Below are positions 5,739-10,213 of a stretch of DNA of 10,213 nucleotides, in pieces; positions within the stretch are counted from its first letter, which is position 1; each line of letters starts with the position of its first letter. A program made the translations under genes and the position numbers. The stretch lies in the NCBI GenBank assembly GCA_030044295.1, contig JASHWB010000253.1, positions 1 to 10,213 on the forward strand. Reading direction: 5' to 3'. Origin of the DNA: Candidatus Acidiferrales bacterium. Lineage in GTDB: Bacteria; Acidobacteriota; Terriglobia; Acidiferrales; UBA7541. The notes beneath the pieces are model-generated. The model did not search any database, had not been told where the DNA came from, and saw nothing but the letters and a program-made list of their open reading frames with translations.

Positions 5739-6407
5739 ATGAAGGCGCCGGATACGAGCGATTCGGTGCCGCGACTGGGTCGCGAGCGGGAGCCACGATG
5801 GCCGGCGGCCGTGGCGCTGATCGCTGCCGGATGTATGTATTTGGGATTGCCCGAGGAACTCTCGGTCGGACCTCGCTGGCTGCTGCTTTCGATTATTCTG
5901 CTGTTGCTGGCTCCGCTGGTGATTACGCACCGCAGCGGGCGTCACAGCCTTAACCACGCGCTCGCAGTGATCGTGGACGCTATTCTGACGATTTTTCTGA
6001 TCGGGTCATTGATTTTTTTGGTTCAGGGACTGCCATCGCATCGCGAACCGCCCGGAGCGCTGTTGCGCTCGGCGGCAGGACTGTGGATGACGAACGTCTT
6101 AGTGTTTGCGCTGTGGTACTGGAGGCTTGATGCGGGCGGTCCACATGCGAGGGAGCGCGCGACGGGGCCGATCAGGAGCGCATTTTTGTTTCCTCAGATG
6201 ACGCGGCCGGAAAGCGAGACGGATGCTGCGCCTTGGTCGCCTCAATTCGTCGATTACCTCTTCTTGGCATTCAATACCAGCACGGCGTTCTCGCCGACGG
6301 ACACGGCCGTGCTATCGCGTGGCGCCAAGCTGGCAACAATGGCGCAGTCGCTGATCTCGTTGCTGATTCTGGCGCTGCTGGCAGCGCGGGCCGTGAATAT
6401 TTTATAG
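5739..6407 (+). CDS. Conserved multi-pass membrane protein of unknown function
   Basis: A 222-residue integral membrane protein. Hydrophobic segments lie at about 21-36, 45-63, 73-96, 112-128 and 197-219, giving four or five transmembrane helices. Between the last two is a semi-polar stretch, FVDYLFLAFNTSTAFSPTDTAVLSRGAK (170-197). Its S/T-rich 'NTSTAFSPTDT' core followed by a long terminal helix ending AARAVNIL recalls the re-entrant loop and following helix of small channel-like or DUF1345-type proteins; this is resemblance, not a domain hit. No signal peptide or enzyme motif is seen. The ATG at 5739 lacks a well-placed Shine-Dalgarno (GGTGG abuts it directly), so the exact start is uncertain, although the N-terminal 20 residues are polar and cytosolic-looking. 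The gene lies 202 bases after the SGNH hydrolase, and its last 6 bases overlap the end of the minus-strand receiver gene. Confidence 0.8.
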   Translation: MKAPDTSDSVPRLGREREPRWPAAVALIAAGCMYLGLPEELSVGPRWLLLSIILLLLAPLVITHRSGRHSLNHALAVIVDAILTIFLIGSLIFLVQGLPSHREPPGALLRSAAGLWMTNVLVFALWYWRLDAGGPHARERATGPIRSAFLFPQMTRPESETDAAPWSPQFVDYLFLAFNTSTAFSPTDTAVLSRGAKLATMAQSLISLLILALLAARAVNIL

Positions 6408-6662
6408 CTTCCCGGCGCAAGGTCGATCCACAGCCACGAAAATCAAGCTACCGCCCGGCGGAGCTACTGCTAGTCCGTTCATGCCGGACATCCGATAATC
6501 AACGACGACCGCGTCGATCTTATGCTGCTGAAAAAGGCGGAGACCTTCTTCGCCCGTAGTGGCGCCGAAAACTCGATATCCTTCCGATTCAAGCAAGAGC
6601 TTTCGGATCTTGATCGCGTCAGGTTCGTCGTCGATGCATAGGATTGCGGGTGCGTCGGGCAT
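6402..6662 (-). pseudogene. Truncated response-regulator receiver domain
   Basis: The 86-residue frame starts as a normal receiver domain: AILCIDDEP with acidic residues Asp11 and Asp12, helix 1 IRKLLLESEGYRVF, then AVVVDYRMSGMNGL with phospho-acceptor Asp55. After residue ~66 similarity stops and an unrelated tail follows (PPGGSLIFVAVDRPCAGKL). The second half of the fold, with the conserved Ser/Thr of strand 4 and Lys of strand 5, is missing; a receiver is usually ~120 residues. It is unlikely to be a simple frameshift, because none of the three minus-strand frames to the left continues the domain and the convergent membrane-protein gene begins at once. It lies 42 bases downstream of the histidine kinase on the same strand, so it may have been its partner or an auxiliary receiver. 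No Shine-Dalgarno is seen; TATAAC lies 6 bases before the ATG. It could be a short expressed phospho-sink-like peptide, but proper folding is doubtful. Confidence 0.75.
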
Positions 6663-6668
6663 GGGTTC

Positions 6669-6674
6669 GTTATA
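6669..6674 (-). promoter_or_regulatory. Possible -10 box directly before the truncated receiver gene
   Basis: The minus strand reads TATAAC six bases before the ATG at 6662, in the gap after the kinase stop. With no Shine-Dalgarno, this resembles the start of the M50 gene and would give a leaderless message. No -35 match was found. Confidence 0.3.
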
Positions 6675-6704
6675 AGTGCCGAATATCAGTTCAGAGGTAT
6701 CGCC

Positions 6705-9700
6705 TTAAGTGGCGAGAGATTCTTCCCCGTACGAGCGTTGCGTCGTCGCATGAGAGATGGGGAACGTCACGCAAACGCGGGTCCCATCAGCGTTCGATTC
6801 GATACTGAGCTCCCCCCGCATCTGCCTCACGCGTTCACGCATCCCGCGAATGCCCACGCCGGTGCCGCGCGATTGGATCACTTTCAGCTTTTCAGGAGGG
6901 ATGCCTGTTCCCCAATCCTGAATTTCCACGGTGACGCTCTCATCGGTCCTGGCCAGGCGAATCACGGCCATTTCGCTCTGCGAGTGGCGGTGGATATTTG
7001 TGAGAGCCTCCTGTACCACGCGGAAAACCGCCAGTTCAGCGTCGGGCGCGAGCCTTCCGAAATCGGCCGCAACTTCCAGGTCGATGTCGATGTTAATTCT
7101 TCCCCGCAGACCGCTGACGTACCAACGCAAGGCTTCGCCGAGACCGCTCTCATCGAGCAGCGGAGGATGTAGAAGGTACGACATCGTCCGAATTTCCCGG
7201 TTTAGCTGATCGAGCAGGCGTTCGCTTTTCTCGATCGTTTCCGCAACGTCTGAAGGCAAAGCGGGAGAATGCATGGCCAGCGACGCAACGTTCAGCCCCA
7301 GCACCGTGAGAATCTGCCCGACGCTATCGTGGAGTTCGCGAGCGATCCGCCGGCGTTCATCGTCCTGGGCCTGCAGAACGCGCGCCGAAAGGTCGCGCAA
7401 CCGCTCCGATTGTTCGTACACTTCGGCATTGCGCGTTTCAAGCTCGGCCGTGCGAGCGCGGACCTGCGCATCGAGGTTTTCGGCCATGGTGCGCAAGCGC
7501 TTGTCGCTTTTGACCAACGCCTCCTCGATATTGTACCGGCGAATAAAATTGGCGGCCTGCCGGGCGTACAGGTCCAGACGGCGCATTTCTTGCTCCGTCG
7601 GCTCATGCGGCGAGGCAAAATGAGTGGTCAACATGCCCATGGGATTCCCGTCGCTATCGATCAACGGCGCCGCGATCACGGCGCGGTATCCCGCAGCGCG
7701 GGCGAGGGCTCGAAAAGGCTCGTACCGCGCGTCCGTCTCAACATCCTTCAGCACGATTGCTCGACGCTGGCTCAATGCACGGCCCGATGCAGAGTCGGGA
7801 CTGACTCCCGCATTCCGAAAGTGACGATCGATTTCCTGGTTGAAGCCGCGCTGTACCACCATCGACAGGGCGTTCGTGCGCGGATCGAGCAGCTGGACCA
7901 TGCCCTTGTTCGCGCCCAGAAGGTCGATTATGGTGCCGAGCATTTCGTCCAAGCCCTGGTCCAGACTGCGCATTCCCCATAGCCGCGCGCTCCAGTCGTT
8001 CAGGTCCGCCAGTGCGTCGGCCTCCTTTTGCAACCGTGCTTCGCTGGCCCGAAGAGATTCCTCGGAGCGCTTGCGCTCGATCCCCGAGGCAAGAGTTCGC
8101 GCGATCGCGACACCAAGATCGATTTCCTCATCCGAGAACGAATGGGGAGAATTGAAATAAGTCATGAACTTGCCGATCAGCCTGCCATCCAACACCAGCG
8201 GAACGAAGGCGAGGGCCCGAATCCCCTCCGCTTTAACAGCGCGCAGAGCATTGCTAAATGCGGCTACGTCGACGTTTTCGATGCAAACGGGCTGCGGACT
8301 TGGATCATCCGGTTTCCACGTGGAGTGTCCCTCCACGGCTCGCCGATACTCGCCGGAAAGACCGCGCCAGCTTGCGAAACGCATGCGCCCGTTCTCGTCG
8401 GTCAGCAGGATGGAAGCGCGATCGCACGGGAAAGCTTCGAAAATAGCGTTCAACGCGGAGTCGCAGATCTCTTCCATCGAAGAGGCCCGATGCAGGCCGT
8501 CCGTGAAATGAAACAGCGCCTTCTGCTGGCGAGCGGTTTCGGCGAGAGCCTTTTCGGCGCGTCGGCGATCAGTGATGTTTCTCGATACATTGGAAGCGCC
8601 AATTACACGGCCCGCCAAATCCTTTATAGGCGAGACCGAAATCGAGACATCTACAAATGTTCCGTTCTTGCGCCTTCGGACCGTTTCGAAATGGTCGATT
8701 CGCTCGCCGCGGCCGATCCGCTCAAGGATGCTCACTTGCTCCTGCCGGCGTTCGCTTGGAACGAGCATCATCATGTTTTGGCCTATCGCTTCGGCGGAGG
8801 AGTAGCCAAACAGGCGCTCCGCGGACTCATTCCAACTCGTGATAACTCCATCGAGCGTTTTGCTCACAATAGCGTCACCGGAAGAATCCACGATCGCGGC
8901 GAGCAGGCTGTGCGCCTGTTGCGCCTGTCTTCGCCCCGTGACGTCCACGAGCATATTCACGCATCCGGCGATGCCGCCTGCCGCGTCGCGAATCAGTCGC
9001 GGGTAAAGCTTGAACGAGCGTTTTGTGCCGTCGGCGCGTTCGGCCGTGATTTCCACGCCGTCCTCTACATCTCCGCCGCGCAGTGCGATGTGCATGGGGC
9101 ACTGCTCGCGTGGCAGCACCGACCCGTCCTCGCGGAAAAACGTCCAACTGCTGCACCAGTTGTCGCTGCCGAGCTCCGGGGCTTCGCCCGAAAACTCAAC
9201 CGCGGCCGGATTGTAGTGAGTTAGCTGGCCGTGCGCGTCCGTCGTGTAAACGGCCACGGGAAGCGCATCGAGGGTTTCGCGAACCTGGCGCTCGCTTGCT
9301 TGCAAAGCACTCCGCACCAAGCGTTGCTCGGAGTCGTCGCGGAATCCAATGACGATGCCGGCGATTTTGCCGCCTCGTCGCAGCGGCGAGGCGCTGTAAA
9401 CCACGGGCATGAAGCTGCCATCCTTACGGATGAAAAAATCCTCGTGTTCCCGCACAGCGGGACCGCCACTCAGGACCTGGAAGCAGGGGCAATCTTCCAC
9501 AGCGTAAGCGGCTCCGTCGAGGTGCTTGTAATGGACGACTTCATGCATATTCTTGCCAAGCAGCTCCGCACTGCTCCATCCGAACATCGCTTCGGCGGCA
9601 GGATTGATCGAGGTCAGCCGGCCTGCCTCATCGAGCGTGTATAGCCCCTCCGCCATGTTGCTCATCGCCGCAGTCTGAAAATCCAGCAGGACGCGGAGGC

Positions 9701-10213
9701 GCTCTTCGCTCGCCAGCAGGCGTTCTTCCGCGTCCTTCTGCGCGCTGATGTCTTCGACAATCGAAACGAAGTACTTGACCCCGGCTTCGCCGTCGCGGAC
9801 GGGCGCGACGGTCAGTTTGGCCCATACCAACTGGCCGTCGCGGCGGATGTAGCGCTTCTCGATCAGATACTGATCGATTTCGCCCGCCATTAGCCGGCGC
9901 AGATGCGCCAGATCGTTCGGCAGATCGGGCGGGTAGGTAAGCTCTTGAAACTTGTGGACTTGCAGCTCGTCCGGAGTATAGCCAAGGATTTCGCCGAACT
10001 TGCGGTTCACGCGAAGCAGCCGTCCATCCGGCGCGACGTGGGCCATCCCGACGGCGGCCTGCTCGAACGTCAGCCGGAAACGTTCTTCGCTATCGCGCAG
10101 AGCTTTTTCAAAGGCTTCGCTCCGGCGGAGAATCTCTTTTACGTCGAGATTTTTGTCGCGATTTTCCCCGGGAAGCTGAACGGACCCTTGTTCGAAGAAA
10201 AGTTCGCCGCCTT
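6705..10213 (-). CDS. Multi-sensor PAS/GAF histidine kinase (HisKA_3 type), N-terminus beyond the window
   Basis: A cytoplasmic signalling kinase, at least 1168 residues long; the frame stays open to the right edge, so the ATG at 10046 is internal. Numbering from the first full codon at the edge: a charged helix with DSEERFRLTFEQAAVGMA leads into PAS1 (~46-155), PAS2 (~172-300), PAS3 (~305-425) and PAS4 (~434-550), several ending in typical D-I-T/S-x-R junctions. GAF1 (~562-712) and GAF2 (~735-893) follow, then a coiled coil (~895-945). The dimerisation/phosphotransfer domain has ERRRIARELHDSVGQ with His961, the HisKA_3 signature of NarL/DegS-like kinases. The ATPase domain has N-box EALTNIHRHS (Asn1072), a G1 box DWGTG (1099-1103) and a G2 box GTGVGIRGMRERV (from 1116). 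No transmembrane segment is visible, so it probably senses cytosolic or redox/light/small-molecule cues. Such kinases normally phosphorylate LuxR-type regulators; none is in the window, only the truncated receiver downstream. Confidence 0.95.
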   Translation of the reverse strand, partial: GGELFFEQGSVQLPGENRDKNLDVKEILRRSEAFEKALRDSEERFRLTFEQAAVGMAHVAPDGRLLRVNRKFGEILGYTPDELQVHKFQELTYPPDLPNDLAHLRRLMAGEIDQYLIEKRYIRRDGQLVWAKLTVAPVRDGEAGVKYFVSIVEDISAQKDAEERLLASEERLRVLLDFQTAAMSNMAEGLYTLDEAGRLTSINPAAEAMFGWSSAELLGKNMHEVVHYKHLDGAAYAVEDCPCFQVLSGGPAVREHEDFFIRKDGSFMPVVYSASPLRRGGKIAGIVIGFRDDSEQRLVRSALQASERQVRETLDALPVAVYTTDAHGQLTHYNPAAVEFSGEAPELGSDNWCSSWTFFREDGSVLPREQCPMHIALRGGDVEDGVEITAERADGTKRSFKLYPRLIRDAAGGIAGCVNMLVDVTGRRQAQQAHSLLAAIVDSSGDAIVSKTLDGVITSWNESAERLFGYSSAEAIGQNMMMLVPSERRQEQVSILERIGRGERIDHFETVRRRKNGTFVDVSISVSPIKDLAGRVIGASNVSRNITDRRRAEKALAETARQQKALFHFTDGLHRASSMEEICDSALNAIFEAFPCDRASILLTDENGRMRFASWRGLSGEYRRAVEGHSTWKPDDPSPQPVCIENVDVAAFSNALRAVKAEGIRALAFVPLVLDGRLIGKFMTYFNSPHSFSDEEIDLGVAIARTLASGIERKRSEESLRASEARLQKEADALADLNDWSARLWGMRSLDQGLDEMLGTIIDLLGANKGMVQLLDPRTNALSMVVQRGFNQEIDRHFRNAGVSPDSASGRALSQRRAIVLKDVETDARYEPFRALARAAGYRAVIAAPLIDSDGNPMGMLTTHFASPHEPTEQEMRRLDLYARQAANFIRRYNIEEALVKSDKRLRTMAENLDAQVRARTAELETRNAEVYEQSERLRDLSARVLQAQDDERRRIARELHDSVGQILTVLGLNVASLAMHSPALPSDVAETIEKSERLLDQLNREIRTMSYLLHPPLLDESGLGEALRWYVSGLRGRINIDIDLEVAADFGRLAPDAELAVFRVVQEALTNIHRHSQSEMAVIRLARTDESVTVEIQDWGTGIPPEKLKVIQSRGTGVGIRGMRERVRQMRGELSIESNADGTRVCVTFPISHATTQRSYGEESLAT

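Noticed and set aside
7269..7982. A 237-codon plus-strand frame antisense to the kinase GAF2 and catalytic region.
   Set aside because: Same explanation: it lies fully opposite a confident domain-bearing gene and has no ribosome site or homology clue.
8028..9224. A 398-codon open frame on the plus strand, antisense to the kinase.
   Set aside because: It mirrors the kinase codons; the minus strand carries unmistakable PAS/GAF domains over the same bases, while this translation has no domain character.

Overview
The window looks like an ordinary chromosomal segment of a moderately GC-rich Gram-negative bacterium, most likely an acidobacterium. This is an inference from gene content: a short-form S-adenosylhomocysteine hydrolase, an 89-residue protein of a type I associate with acidobacterial genomes, Sec-exported proteins, a soluble multi-PAS histidine kinase, and Shine-Dalgarno sites mixed with leader-poor starts. 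No rRNA, tRNA, CRISPR array, intact insertion sequence or phage gene was found.

Layout, left to right. (1) 1-403, plus strand: the 3' end of ahcY, closed by a textbook intrinsic terminator with a TTCG loop. (2) 682-957, plus: a small DUF883/ElaB-like protein with one C-terminal membrane anchor, convergent with (3) 1001-1270, minus: an uncharacterised 89-residue cytoplasmic protein. (4) 1559-2479, minus: an M50/site-2-type intramembrane metalloprotease with two C-terminal zinc ribbons, apparently transcribed from a promoter almost touching its start codon. (5) 2691-3605, plus and divergent from the protease: a sugar-binding-protein-like fold with no signal peptide and no transporter genes beside it. 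(6) 3778-4110, plus: a small exported beta-rich protein. (7) 4241-5536, plus: an exported SGNH/GDSL hydrolase with its catalytic residues present. (8) 5739-6407, plus: a multi-pass membrane protein that meets tail-to-tail (6-base overlap) with (9) 6402-6662, minus: a response-regulator receiver domain cut off after the phospho-acceptor loop. (10) 6705-10213, minus: a very large PAS/GAF histidine kinase of the HisKA_3 (NarL/DegS-like) type, whose N-terminus lies beyond the right edge.

Functional links are limited. The kinase and truncated receiver share a strand with a 42-base gap and may be a damaged two-component pair, although the receiver also has a possible promoter of its own. The plus-strand genes at 2691-5536 are spaced 130-170 bases apart and need not be one operon. 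No coherent new multi-gene system is visible. The observations most worth following are the half receiver at a likely deletion junction, the cytosolic orphan binding protein divergent from the protease, the protease's double zinc-ribbon tail with a palindrome over its presumed -35 region, and two minus-strand genes with leaderless-like starts.
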